A stretch of DNA of 64,000 bases from contig NW_006917096.1 of assembly GCF_000516985.1 (NCBI RefSeq), positions 2,217,606 through 2,281,605 on the forward strand, given 5' to 3'. Under the pieces are notes generated by a model. The model was not told the origin of the DNA, ran no database searches, and saw only the letters and a list, made by a program, of their open reading frames with translations. Shown here piece by piece: positions 35,174-46,597 of this stretch. Source of the DNA: Pestalotiopsis fici W106-1. Taxonomy: Eukaryota > Ascomycota > Sordariomycetes > Amphisphaeriales > Sporocadaceae. How positions within the stretch are numbered: position 1 is the stretch's first letter; each line of letters opens with the position of its first letter. The translations under genes and the position numbers were made by a program.

Positions 35174-37222
35174 CTATGCTGTCTTCATGGGCGCCATACC
35201 ATACCTAAAAGGTTCCTTGTTAGCATCTCGCAAACCAATATCAAGAGAGTCCAGGCAGACAACTTACCAAGAAATCGTGGCAACTCCAATAAAGCCAGAA
35301 ATGCAGCTAAACACCAGGGCGACAATGCCTTTCTTTGTGAAACCTGCTGGCAGCGGTGACACTGACTCGTTCTGGCCCGAAAGGTCGAGATAGTCCTCGG
35401 TGTTGCCAGCAGCATTGCCGACAGTGGCCACGCCATCGGCGGCGCAGTTGTCTAGGAAATCTTGAGGGACGGTGATGCGTTGCTGAATCTCGAGCGGGGC
35501 CTCCACAAATGTGACGGCCAAGCCCGAGTCCATGTGCCACTGGATGTGGCAGTGGAAGAACCACACTCCTGGGTTGTCGGCCTTGAAGCGGATGACAAAA
35601 TTGCCCGAAGGTGGGACGATGACGGTATCTCTGCGCATCGGAACCGACGGGAAATCCGACATGGTATCGGCATCCCAATGGCCAGCATCATCGTCACTGC
35701 GGTAGATCACCTGGAAGGTGTGCCCGTGGAGATGGAAAGGGTGCTTGCCAGTGTCGTCATTGTTGAGAACAATGTCAATCGTTTCTTGGTAATTGAGGAC
35801 AAATGGGTTGGTGTAGTAGCCATATACCGTAGGATCGGTAGCATCATCGCCAGCGGATAAAGCGGTCATGAGAGTTGGAACCTTTGGTGCCGTGTACGTG
35901 ATGTCGTTGAAAAATGCACTTCAAGGTGTTAGCCATCAAGCTCTTGGTAGCAGGCTAGAAGGGAACTAAATGGGCACCAAGGGCATGCTTACTAGTTGGC
36001 ACCGTCTCCTAGGTTGTCCATGGTGAGATCAAGCGTCACGGTGTAGTCGGCATCAGGAAACAATTCCTCTCCATCGTAGGGAACAAGGTTAAAGTCATCG
36101 TAATAGTCGAAGCTGTCAACGTCTGCCGCTACTGGATTTTCGGCGCTGGAATCGTAGACCAGGTATCCGGTGGCATTCCAGTCGAGACCGTCCGGGATTG
36201 TGTCAAACAGATCCTAAAATCGTAAAAGTGGTAAGTGAGATGAATCTATACGTATGGCGGGCGTGGGTTGCTTACGGTATCCATGCTCGCGACAAAGGGG
36301 TAGTTTGCGGATGTATCATTCTTCATGGTTATCAGAACGGTGTATCTCTGAGCAGCCGAGATGTAGATCATGTCAGCCTCGGCAGGCTCTGTCCAGACGC
36401 CATCTACCTCGACAATTTTCATTGTATGGCCTTCAAACCACAAGTACTGTGATGCAAAAGCTCCAACATTGATGAAATGCACAAGGTAAGTTTTGCCTGC
36501 CTCGACGTCCATAGTAAAGGTAGAGGTATCGTTGATCAGCGCTGCGTCGGGCACTGGCTCCGCGCCAGTCGGGTTCTGATAGTAGATGAAGCCCTTCAGA
36601 AGGTCACGAAACTGGTCATGGTACCAGTCCGAGACTGTAATGATGCGTTCTTCGTCATACTGGCCGAGATAAGGGTTCTCAGGGTCTCGGATGATTAGAG
36701 CTTGTCGGAATCCTTCAGGGTATTGGCCTCTGGTATGGGAATGATACCAGTAAGAACCGGATTGATTGAGCTTGGATATCTTGTCAGCTCATCACCTTGC
36801 CCACGAATTACCATGTCGGTAGACAGGAGAATACTGTCCAAACTTGGGTGTAGGAGTTGTGGACGTACTGTAAAGTTATAGGTCACGGATCCCCCTATGG
36901 GGATCTCGCATTGGGTGACCATGGGAGCTCCATCCATATAAACGGTGCCATTTTGGAACATACCATGCCAATGGATAGAAGTTGTCTCGTTCCCAAGGCC
37001 ATTGTACACATTGGCGACAATTTGGTCCCCTTTGGTGAGGTTGAGAACTGGTATAGGCCATTGATTGTTGATACCAATCACGGGTCTCCATGCCGCGCCA
37101 TCTGGGTTTGCCAATACCCAAGTAATGTTCCAATTGAATACGTGAGTTTCAGCTGCGATAAGTTGCGCAAAAATGCCCAGGAGCAGGCAGCACCATGATA
37201 GACGAGACTCTGAGCCCATCAT
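35174..37222 (-). CDS. fetC/FET3-like: multicopper ferroxidase, Fet3 type
   Basis: Five exons: 37222-36869, 36770-36276, 36213-35993, 35918-35268 and 35204-35174, giving 583 residues. It oxidises Fe(II) to Fe(III) at the plasma membrane and hands it to the Ftr1 permease. A signal peptide ([17 protein letters not shown]) leads into [18 protein letters not shown]. Copper ligands are [18 protein letters not shown] and [12 protein letters not shown], so type 1, 2 and 3 sites look complete. The C-terminus has one membrane span ([20 protein letters not shown]) and a short tail. The last exon is only 31 bp and encodes [10 protein letters not shown]. Ten or so N-glycosylation sequons are visible. An ATG three bases into the frame (37,219) is an equally good start. 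The divergent ftr1 gene strongly supports ferroxidase rather than laccase. Confidence 0.94.
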
Positions 37223-38398
37223 GATGATTATCTTTGCTTCAACGACGCCGGCTGCGACTTTGGGTAGGGAAAAGAGAAGCAGAAGGCCGGGAAACAAAGA
37301 CTAATGTGTCAATGGAAGGGTGATAATGTCTTCCGATGAAAAGACGAATGATGGAGGGTCAGCCCGAGCATGGGAGCTCTATTGTAGGGTCATGGATAGA
37401 TCAAAGGAATAGTGACTAAGAAGAAACTTTGGAGCGGCACTCGGCGTCTACTAGAGTATGGTCAAAAGTTTGACTCCGATGTAGCAACTGGACAACTTGA
37501 GCATTATGGAGTGTGTGGGTGGGTCGGGTAACTTTGAAAGTATCGCCCCATCCAGAAGATCATACTACCAGCAGCTACACAGTACGTTAGTATCTGCCGA
37601 GGATCATATCTAATCAATCAAGCTAGGGTGGAAGGAGGGTAAGCAGTCGGCCCAGACGAGGTCAAGCCCCACAACGGTTGGAGACCTGGCAAAGCTTGAA
37701 TAAAGCTTTACCCAAACGACTCAGGGTCCCCGGAGGAATGGTACACCGTTCGACGCGCCGGCTCGAGTTCCAGCTGGTCTTGCCATGGGGTCCCCAGCGA
37801 ATAGAAGACCATGTGGCTTCGTTTGGCGAGGTGCTAATTCCTTTATCTGATCCGATTTTCACGCCACCTTGCCCGGTCGCAGTCGGGCTTCATTTCGCCT
37901 TCCGCTCGTGGAACACAGTTCCGTACAGCTCAGACCCTGGATACAGTGTGACAGTTGCTTTTCGTGAAAGCTCCATCCGTCGCGTGAGATATTTTCGAGC
38001 AAGATGGTACGTGACCCGAATGTACTCTATCCAAGTCCATCCTGGGCTGCATTTTTTCTGTTTCGTTTTGCATTAGCTCGAGGTGTGAAGCTTTGATTAG
38101 GTCCCATGGATGGACAAGTCGATTTTTTTGTGATGTGACACTAGACTGGATGTACGGCCCTGGCCCGCTAGCTGTCCCTGTCGGCAAAAGCATGGCCAGC
38201 CGTGATCGCTTTACCCATTGACCAGTGTAGAATCATACATATTAGGCCGCGCTAGACTCAATCCCCCTCACCTTCCCTTATCTTTTTCGTTTCACCTCCT
38301 CCGTTTTGAGTCTGCGTACCAGCTGATTCATAGCTACAGTCGACTCGTTCCTCTCTTCCCAATCAGTGTGACCGTGTTGGTGTAGCCGAATCGTTACA
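37223..38398. promoter_or_regulatory. bidirectional promoter of the ferroxidase and iron permease genes
   Basis: 1,176 bp separate the two divergent start codons. The stretch contains one full SreA-type site (entered separately). It also has single GATA motifs: TGATAA at 37,321-37,326, 99 bp upstream of the ferroxidase ATG, and AGATAA on the - strand near 38,278-38,283, about 120 bp upstream of the permease ATG. Confidence 0.6.
37843..37851 (-). promoter_or_regulatory. SreA-type GATA site (ATCAGATAA)
   Basis: The + strand reads TTATCTGAT, whose complement ATCAGATAA fits the fungal iron repressor consensus ATCWGATAA exactly. SreA/Sre/Urbs1-type GATA factors repress siderophore and reductive iron uptake genes when iron is sufficient. 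The site lies midway between the ferroxidase and permease starts, so it could control both. Confidence 0.6.
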
Positions 38399-39700
38399 AT
38401 GGCAGTCGACGTCTTTGCAATTCCCGGTAAGCCAAAAGAATGGTTGCCCTGAATGTACCCCCCAATTAACCCATCCCGCAGTCTTCTTCATCTGTTTTCG
38501 AGAGTCGCTCGAATCCAGTATCATTGTATCCGTCTTGCTTGCTTTCCTCAAACAGAGCTTGGCTGCGGAAGGAGACCAAACTACTTACAAACGACTGGTC
38601 AAGCAAGTATGTTTTCTTTCCTCGCCTGCTTGGGCTTTGAGTAAGCCTGGCGATTATTGACATTACTCTACTTAGGTTTGGATTGGAGTGGCCGCTGGCG
38701 TCTTCATCTGTCTCTGCGTCGGAGCGGGCATGATCGGTGCCTTCTACGCTCTTGACAAGGATCTTTTCGCCAACACCGAGGACATCTGGGAGGCCGTCTT
38801 TAGTATTATTGCAGTTGTCATCATCTCCTTGATGGGAGCGGCGCTCTTGCGTGTCAACAAACTCCAGGACAAATGGAAGGTCAAGCTGACCAAAGCCTTG
38901 GAAACCCAGGAGGCGGCCTCTAGGCCTGTCGGCTTCATGGGTCGCTTCAAGGCATGGTCTACCAAGTATGCCATGTTCATCCTTCCTTTTGTCACCGTCC
39001 TGCGCGAAGGTCTCGAGGCTGTGGTGTACATTGGAGGTGTTAGTCTGGGTCTTCCCGCCACTTCTTACCCACTGGCAGTATTCACCGGCTTGGCAGCTGG
39101 ATGTTTTATTGGTTTCCTTCTATACCGGTAAGCTTTTCTGACCTCATCCATACGGCTGAATTTTGCTAACGATGATTTAACAGTGGTGGCAACACCGCGT
39201 CCCTCCAAATATTCCTGATTATCTCGACTTGTTTCCTCTACCTCATCGCCGCCGGACTGTTCTCGAAGGCTGTTTGGTATATTGACGATTACGAATGGAG
39301 TCAAATCACCGGTGGTGACGCATCAGAGACGGGCTCGGGACCTGGGTCATATGATATCACCAAGTCTGTGTGGCACGTCAACTGTTGTAACCCACAACTC
39401 AATGGCGGTGGTGGCTGGGGTATCTTCAATGCCATCTTTGGTTGGCAAAACTCTGCTACCATCGGGTCCGTCGTCTCTTATAACGTATACTGGCTCGTAA
39501 TCATCCTGTCCTTCTTGGCCATGGGCTATCACGAGCGCAACGGCCACTTGGGTGTCTTTACCCCTGTGGTTAAGGCATTCTCAAAGAAAAAGAATGGGGA
39601 CGAGCATTCCCAAACTGAAAGGGGCATTGTTGAGGATTCGAATGATTCTGGGGATCACACGAAGGCTCCCCAGTCTACAGCTGTTACTCCTGTGGCCTAA
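38399..39700 (+). CDS. ftrA/FTR1-like: high-affinity iron permease, Ftr1 type
   Basis: Four exons: 38399-38426, 38482-38606, 38676-39127 and 39184-39700, giving 373 residues. The first exon codes only nine residues plus one base. It moves Fe(III) delivered by the Fet3 ferroxidase across the plasma membrane. Both iron-binding REXLE motifs are present: RESLE in [20 protein letters not shown] and REGLE in [15 protein letters not shown]. Seven hydrophobic helices can be traced. The outer loop [20 protein letters not shown] and the last helix [15 protein letters not shown] are typical of the family. The charged C-terminal tail is cytosolic. Length and motifs are normal, so the gene should be functional. 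Confidence 0.96.
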
Positions 39701-41720
39701 AGATGGGTTGCCTCACCGGGACACTTGATAAACACCTCTTGTATGGTCAGTTTCTCGATGAGAATATGGTTCCTCAATCAATTGAGGGAACGAAAACGTG
39801 TTAGTAGTGTTGGGATATTCTTGTTCGATCAATATCATTTGTAGTATACATGCAAATCAAAGGGAGCACTCTATTGATACCCAAACAACCGAGCATATTT
39901 ACACAACCAGCTTGCTTGAATATGATCGTACTGAAACTTGGCGTATTGACTATAAACTCGTTTCTATCAACATTACACCCAGTTTCTGATTGTGACACTA
40001 TCGTTCTCAGCCAAGGTGTCGTCTTTTTCTTCTTGTCCTTTACCAATTGGCTCCATTCGCCAGCCTTTTTCGGTCTGTTATGTGCAATTCGCCTCTAACA
40101 AGAATGGAATAGATTTGCAAAATGAATGACAAGTTTCAGTGGTCATGGCCGTCCTCCATTTTCAACTTACTGTGTACCTACCAGCAAGTACCTAGGAAGG
40201 GGAGTAGGCACACGAGAATTAAGAACAGGGATCCCCGCCTATGGAGTCTGCCCAGTAGATCCCGGCTCCAGGTGTGGTGGCATCCGAATAAGAATCTGAT
40301 ACCACTGCCGAGTGGAGATGGACTGATCGGGCAAATCAGGGTCAACGTGAATTTACGGCTGCGAGTCTCAACTGCAGGCTTGGCAGGTGGAAATAAGACG
40401 ATCCACTTCGGGGGTGTCTCGGCCGTTATCTTATCGATCTTATCAATCTCATCATTTTGCTGGAAATTTGTCACTGTGAAATTCTCCAACCTTTCTGAAC
40501 CCTGCAGACATGAAGGCCAAGATAAGTGGAGGCGAATAACGTTCGCTTGGCCAATCACATCTCTGATTATATGCACGTGTTCACTTGTAGCATGCGTCCT
40601 CCGAAAAGGTTGTGTCGCCACGGAATGAAGATCCATTTTCAGTTGAAACGTATTTGTCGGTCAGGTTGAGAATTTTCAAAGGGGAAGTGGACCATATCTA
40701 GAAAATCTTCGTATACTCGACGCCCTATACTTGATTAGACAAAATCATACCAAGCTGTTGAGATACTGCGACTGCAAACCTGAATAGGCAATACACTTCA
40801 AAGTTTCATAGGGGGCGGCTGAAAACACTAAGGCGCCAAAAGTCTGCAAAAGCAAATGGCCGTAGGCATTACTGGGCATACTGAGACAAGCTTTGACTAA
40901 GCTTTTACCAAGGCAAAGAAGCATTGAGGCGGCCCATCAAATAATGATGATTGGGCTCGGGTTTTTCGCGTAAACACATTCCCCAACCCTCTTGTGTAGT
41001 CGAAAGTCATGGACCGAGGTCTTAGAATGGAATCCACCGCCCTAGAGAATTTGTCGCCCGCCGAAGGGGCCTGCGTTGATTGTAGCCTTCTTAGTTTCGG
41101 CGTCACTAACAAGCTTTTCCAGCGGCTAGCCAAGCCTTTTCCAGAGTTCCACCATGATTCATTCCAAGGCTGCGATGCGACTTGATAATTGTTGCCTTCC
41201 TGTTTAGAACTCCACTGTATTATCATGAGCAACCTGGCATGCTGATTCCGACATCGCATTATCCCAAGACTAGATCATTAATCCACTCGGTAGGTCTCGT
41301 CGGGTGTTGAGATTTTGCTGGATTCTGCATGGGTAGTATATCCATGATTGGTAATCGGGCACCAAGTATTCTATGCCAAGACGTTCAACTGGGTCATGGC
41401 AAGATAATCACCTCGATGGTTGTGCTGAAAGCTTTTCCAGGGACCCATAATCTAGGTAGAGAAATGTTATTGCCGTTTAACCGCTAGGCTCTCGCAAGGA
41501 CGACGCCGGGAGGCGAGACGATTATGATCTGGAAGCCGAAACGAAGGGTGGGATGGTGAGGTAGTCTTCAGAGAGATACAGTGTTTACAAATGACTCAGT
41601 GTTGTATATGTGTTGGAGGTTTTGCTGGAAATGTTGTTGGGATCCGTCTTGTTCGATCAAGTATTCATTCAGCTACAATCAGATCCATAGAATTTCTGCT
41701 ACTGCAATTTCGTTGCAAAA
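39701..41720. other. intergenic: 3' side of ftr1-like and promoter of the ferric reductase gene
   Basis: Two kilobases without a supported gene. Frames of up to about 168 codons at 40,122-40,636 exist on both strands over the same bases, with no recognisable motif, so they are taken as chance. The stretch contains a dense GATA cluster (entered separately) and an AGATAA near 41,401. Confidence 0.45.
40426..40526. promoter_or_regulatory. cluster of four GATA (HGATAR) motifs
   Basis: On the - strand, AGATAA, CGATAA and TGATAA are packed into 40,426-40,445. A fourth, AGATAA, is on the + strand at about 40,520-40,525. None fits the longer ATCWGATAA iron consensus. They lie about 1.2 kb upstream of the ferric reductase and could bind iron or nitrogen GATA factors. 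Confidence 0.4.
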
Positions 41721-43613
41721 ATGGCTGGAGATGTTCCTTCTGCGAAGCAACTCGACAACGAGTGGTCTGCCAAAGTATATGCTTACATTCTCTGTGGCTT
41801 GATTGCAGTCTTCATTGTCGACAGATGGGCATCATTCATACTTGGCAAACAATTTCGACAAGATTCTGCATCTGGCAACTGGTCATCTGTTTATTTTTAT
41901 TTGAAGTCTTTCTATCTGTAAGCAACTGTCATATACACTCCCCAAAGACGAAACTAAACATCATCAGTAAACTACGAAGAGTCGTCGTACGCAGCTGCCT
42001 TGGGTTTCCTTCGGTCGGCCATGCTATTCTCGTTGCTATTTATGTCATCATCAACGTGATTCTCACGTTCGTTCACCTGGAATATGATAAGACCAATTAT
42101 TATGCGGCCAGGTTTGGTTGGTATGTATTCGTAATCCTTCCAAAGTGACTCAAAAGAAGTATGCTGACATGCTATACAAGGATGGCCACAGCTAATTTTG
42201 CATTCATTGTCTTCCTGGCTCTGAAGAACACCCCCCTCGCATTCTTGACGAAATACTCGTACGAACGTCTCAACTTTCTTCACCGCGTTGCTGGCTACAC
42301 GACCGTTCTCTTCATGTTGCTACATACTGCAGCTTACATCCGACACGAAGTTGCCAAAAACAAGCTAGAAAAGCTCATCGAGATTGATAATGTGTGTGGC
42401 ATCGTTGCCGGTTGCGCCATGTTGGTTATAGCCATGACGGCCCTCCTCTTCATGGAGCGAACCTATGAGCTATTCTACGTGGCCCACATTACCCTATTCA
42501 TTGTTGCGACCATTGCCACTGGTCTTCATCGACCCGAATGGATCGACAGAATACCCATTGTCATGATTTTGATTGCTGGGGCTTGGACTCTCGACCGTTT
42601 GACTCGGTTTGCCTGGATGGTGGCGCGCTCAATCAACAACGAAGCCCGCCTCGAGGCGCTGCCAAGTGGTGGGACAAAGGTGATTCTGAAGAAATCACTC
42701 AAGAATGCTGCACCGGGTACTCATTGCTTTCTGTGGATCCCCCGTGCACAGCTCTTTGAAACTCATCCCTTCACCATTGTATCCAATGGCCCGGATGGGC
42801 TTGAACTGGTAGCAAAGGCGCATGATGGTTTTACCAAGTCCTTGAACGAGCTCGCAAACAAGGAAGGCAAACAAGTGAGCCTCTACGCAAGTGTTGATGG
42901 CCCATATGGAACGTGTCCCAATCCTTCCGCCTACGACCGGCTAGTACTCGTGGTTGGTGGTACTGGCGCAACCTTTGCGTTTGGCATGATTATGGATTTG
43001 CTACAACGACAGTCTGAACAAGATAGCAAACTTCAAATTCATCTAGTTTGGGCCGTCAGGCATGTTGGTATGTTGTACCAATTTCACTACCATGGTCTTA
43101 CCCCCAGAGTGCTGACCGTACACAGATGACGTTGCGTGGGCCGCGGACCACGTTCGGGCGCTGCGTGCCTATGGCTCCAGAGTATGTCTCGGCATTTATG
43201 TCACTCAAGACAGGCCACTGGCCTCCAACAGCGATGGACTTGAAGAGAGTACAAATACCACGGCTTTGGATTTGTTCCAATACTTTACTGTCTACGAGGG
43301 TACAGAAAGAAGTTTGCCTCCAACGGGTGAGAAGCACGGCCAAAATGAGAATGCCGCCTCAACAGATGATCTGGACGGGTGGATTCAGGAGTCCAAGCAA
43401 GAAGGCGCAACAGTTTGGGCATTGGTTTATGGAAAGCTCAGGTTGAACAAGATCCTTCCAGAGCTTGTCGCTGGCGCCAATGTAAATCAACGCATACTCA
43501 TTGGGGTCTGCGGTCCAACTGGGATGACTGCAACGTCTCGGGATGTTGTCTCTCCGTTGATGCAACCGAATGGCCCGAGCATAGATCTGCATTGTGAAAG
43601 CTTCGGATGGTAG
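41721..43613 (+). CDS. freB-like: ferric-chelate reductase (FRE/NOX family)
   Basis: Four exons: 41721-41917, 41968-42120, 42181-43067 and 43126-43613, giving 574 residues. It reduces extracellular Fe(III) or Cu(II) with electrons passed from cytosolic NADPH through FAD and two b haems. The ferric reductase core shows the haem His residues in ERLNFLHRVAGY, MLLHTAAYI, FYVAHITLF and TGLHRPEW. The FAD-binding motif is HPFTIVS and the NADPH-binding stretch is LVVGGTGATFAFGM, closing with GVCGPTGM near the C-terminus. A FAD-domain insertion of about 60 polar residues is unremarkable. Following the ferroxidase/permease pair, it supplies the reduction step that precedes Fet3 oxidation. Confidence 0.94.
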
Positions 43614-43832
43614 CTAATCGGATAACAAAGGCATCATGAATGAGGTAGTACTCGGTCAAACGTTACAATCACTGGGGGTTATCCGCTCCATGACACAGGA
43701 CCCAGGTTCATGCATCGGTTTATTGCTATAGCTGCAAGATTTAGTAGATATTTACACATCTTAGTCTGTCCAGCAGGCTGAGTGGCAGAACAAGAACGAA
43801 CCCCAATGAACCAATGATTGAGCTTTTATCAT

Positions 43833-45162
43833 CTACTTGCCTGTTGCGACACATATCAAGGAGTATTGCCACTTGGGCGCCAACCAGAGTAGATAGCTAA
43901 AGACCCATATGTAACCCATCATCTTGGCATATGGCGAACACGCCTCGGCATTACAACGTAACTTCTTTCCACACACGGAAGCCACTACTGATTCCAAACA
44001 ACATAACGCCCAGCTCGACAAGAAGAAGCTTAGCTCGTGTTGGAGATTGCTACTACCGAGTGTAAGTGTGTTGATGGCAGCGTGGTACAGGGCCGATATG
44101 AAGAAAATCCAGAAAGCCCAAGCACTATTTGTCAGCATAGTGCGCATACACTTTCTGTTTCTGTAGTCTGCAGCGATAGTTGGCACTGGACCCATTTTGT
44201 TGACCCCGGAAATAAGTGACTCAAACGTTGCAAGATGTAACTTATGCCACTACAACAACATGTGTTAGCAATTGCCCGTTAGAGTAGATAAATGAGTCTG
44301 AAACAGCTCTTTCAAGTAATTTGTCTGAGCCCGCTCTCTTGGAGCACCAATTTGGGCAATACTTGCTCATGAGACAACCTAGAAAAGGAGAGAATTGACA
44401 CCAGGAGTTGCTTACGAAGACGCCCCAGAAGCGCCGGATTGTATATGCCTCGGCGGGAGAGCTGAAAAGAGCGGGCCAATGTTCAGGTGGATCCCATTGC
44501 AGAATAGACACGAATAGCACGACTAGGGAGAGGTGCAATGCGTTCAGAGTTGTGTATGTTTCCCAGATCCAGTTGATGGACAAAATTGTCCGTAGTAGCA
44601 AAGTCCTGAGTAGCGCTTGAGATCGTACAAGGTCCAAGTGTGAAGGCGACAGATCGTCGAGGGTGACTTCTAGATGGTTGAAGAGAGCAGCCGCGAGCAA
44701 ACGAATGACGAGTTTACAACAATAGTACATGGCAATTCGAAAAGTAGTCGAGGCGAGGAAATTCCGTCTGGCCGGCCAAGGGCGTACTGCTTCTACGGCG
44801 GTTGCGCTCGTTGCGGTGGTACTCAGGGGAATTCTGCGTAGATTGCTCCACTCTCTAAAGATATCGCGGAACCTATGAGGTGGTGACAGCGGCGATGAAA
44901 GTATATCGTCCGTCCTGAATAGAATCAGAGATGTTGCATGGGCGCTACATAGCAGCAGGCAGCTCCAGAGCAGGCTGTCGCGAGGCGAGCACAAGTAGGC
45001 GCCCATGTGGATCATTGCAGTGCAAGCACAATACAAGATCCGTAAACACCGTCTATATCGACCGCCTTTATTGCGCACATGCAGATAAAACAGCAAAAAG
45101 TCTGCCGAGAGCCAAAACACAGTGTGAAATATGTTTGCCAAATACATCGTGCTGGTTGACAT
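43833..45162 (-). CDS. wax-synthase-like membrane acyltransferase (MBOAT-related)
   Basis: Two exons (45162-44416 and 44249-43833) give 387 residues with about eight hydrophobic helices. The join produces RRFWGVFWHKL, the signature N/RRFWGxFWHQ/KL of fungal wax-synthase-domain acyltransferases. A later AWAFWIFFISALYHAAINT carries the expected membrane His. Relatives such as Tri7 add acetyl or other acyl groups to hydroxylated secondary metabolites. The neighbours (small Cys protein, P450, O-methyltransferase) suggest the same use here (inference). It is convergent with the ferric reductase gene, 219 bp away, and marks the boundary of the iron locus. Confidence 0.85.
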
Positions 45163-45634
45163 GCACGTTTCGTGAGGCTTGTTTGGAGCGTATAGTCATC
45201 CTTGACCCAGGGCCGCCGGCAGAAATAGCTGATATATTTGGCAGAGGACTCTCTCACTGCATCGTTTGAGATGACCCTATACCGTTCGTCCAATTGCCGA
45301 TGCATTATCGAGGCAGTACTCGATATGTTTGCATCTTTTGTCAGACGGTGCCATCGTGAAGGAACATCGTGTATCCCACGTGACGTGTATGACGCCTTGC
45401 GCGACGATACACCCTCCGATAAGCACAAAGATGCGGCAATGTTAATAGCAATTCACAGGCCCTTGTGTGCTTTTGAATCCATATCGCCGAGGAACCAAGC
45501 AAAAACTGCATCTTGTATGTGTTGATGATACAATATAAGATACACTTAATCCATTCGAGACCAATATCAATGACATTGTGATTATCCACTCTTTCTACAC
45601 TCCTAATCGCCCGCAACAAGAATACACTCTCACC
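45163..45634. promoter_or_regulatory. divergent promoter region, acyltransferase and small Cys protein
   Basis: 472 bp between two head-to-head start codons. No known operator was recognised. Confidence 0.4.
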
Positions 45635-46133
45635 ATGCCTATTCCAGCGATCGTGATATTTGAGATTATCCCGACCATTGCCCACGTATTAGAGACCGTC
45701 GGCCTCTTGGGCGCGATTGGAGGTTCAATGGGTGGTTGGTGCGCACTCCATTGCCCGCCGCGCGACATTGGGCAACTCATCAGCACGGATACTCCAGTCA
45801 ATTCCCCGGGTGACGGTGTTGGACCTTGTAATGTTCCTCAGTACAATTTCGACATGTGCCGCGATGCCGTCAAGAACATTCAAGTGACGAGTTCGAACCC
45901 CAGACCAGGAGGTATGTTTTTTGGTCAAATTCTTTCCTCATAGCTAAGGAAAAGAAACAGTGGCACAGTTTGACAATGTTCCCTTTCAATGCATGGATCT
46001 CGTCACGGTCTTGGCTGGATCCTGCGACGGCGAAGGCGCGCGTCCAGTACCCTGTGGATCGGCTTGTGTCCAGTACACTGGATTGACGGATGCGCAAATG
46101 GGCAGTCTTTCATTGTCTCTAAACGCTCATTAA
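45635..46133 (+). CDS. small cysteine-containing protein, possibly secreted
   Basis: Two exons (45635-45911 and 45961-46133) give 149 residues. The first 34 residues are strongly hydrophobic (MPIPAIVIFEIIPTIAHVLE, then TVGLLGAIGG) and may serve as a signal or membrane anchor, though the n-region lacks positive charge. Eight Cys follow: C-x3-C at 36/40, a C-x9-C pair in CNVPQYNFDMC, then C-x10-C-x9-C-x3-C in the second exon. This is not the CC pattern of hydrophobins, and no CFEM or killer-toxin motif is evident. The even number of Cys suggests disulfide bonds. A small secreted or effector-like protein is the best guess; no family is recognised. Confidence 0.6.
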
Positions 46134-46597
46134 CCAACTCTTGGATAAGGGGGATGGGGGAGGGGGGTGGCGGCAGAGCTGGGTGAGCTTTAGTGGTTCA
46201 ATGGCACATTATGGGCTAGGCGCTCGCACAGGAGATCCCCCGCTAAACCTGTGCCTACCGAGTTGGCGCAAGCAGGATATTGAGCCCCTAGAGTAGGTAA
46301 GTTTCTGCGCGCTCGAAAGGCCTCGCCGCCCCGGACAATAGAAATCAAACTTTATCAATATGTATTACATGCCTACCACGCGCTCGATCGCGCACAGCGA
46401 ACAACCAATAAGCCATAACGACTATTATTACGACGAGGAAAATAAAAGGCACCCAAAACAAATCAAGAGCGAACAATTTCTCAAAAATGAATAAGAAGTA
46501 AACAGATAATTTCAGGAAACAAACTGCATGCTGTTCTCTAGAATGATTCCCTTGAAGAAAAACTTGAACCTTGCCAATGAACTAATTACAAGTGATA
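46134..46597. other. intergenic gap between convergent genes
   Basis: 464 bp, including a G-rich patch at about 46,150-46,170. No gene recognised. Confidence 0.4.

Noticed and set aside
35174..37222. Laccase instead of ferroxidase
   Set aside because: The C-terminal membrane anchor, the Fet3-like ends and the divergent Ftr1 gene argue for a ferroxidase.
40122..40636. Overlapping + and - frames of about 168 and 152 codons
   Set aside because: Both cover the same bases, neither has a recognisable motif, and the stretch is rich in GATA motifs typical of a promoter.
45885..45905. tRNA B-box-like GTTCGAACCCC
   Set aside because: No A box or cloverleaf around it, and it lies in the first exon of the small Cys protein.
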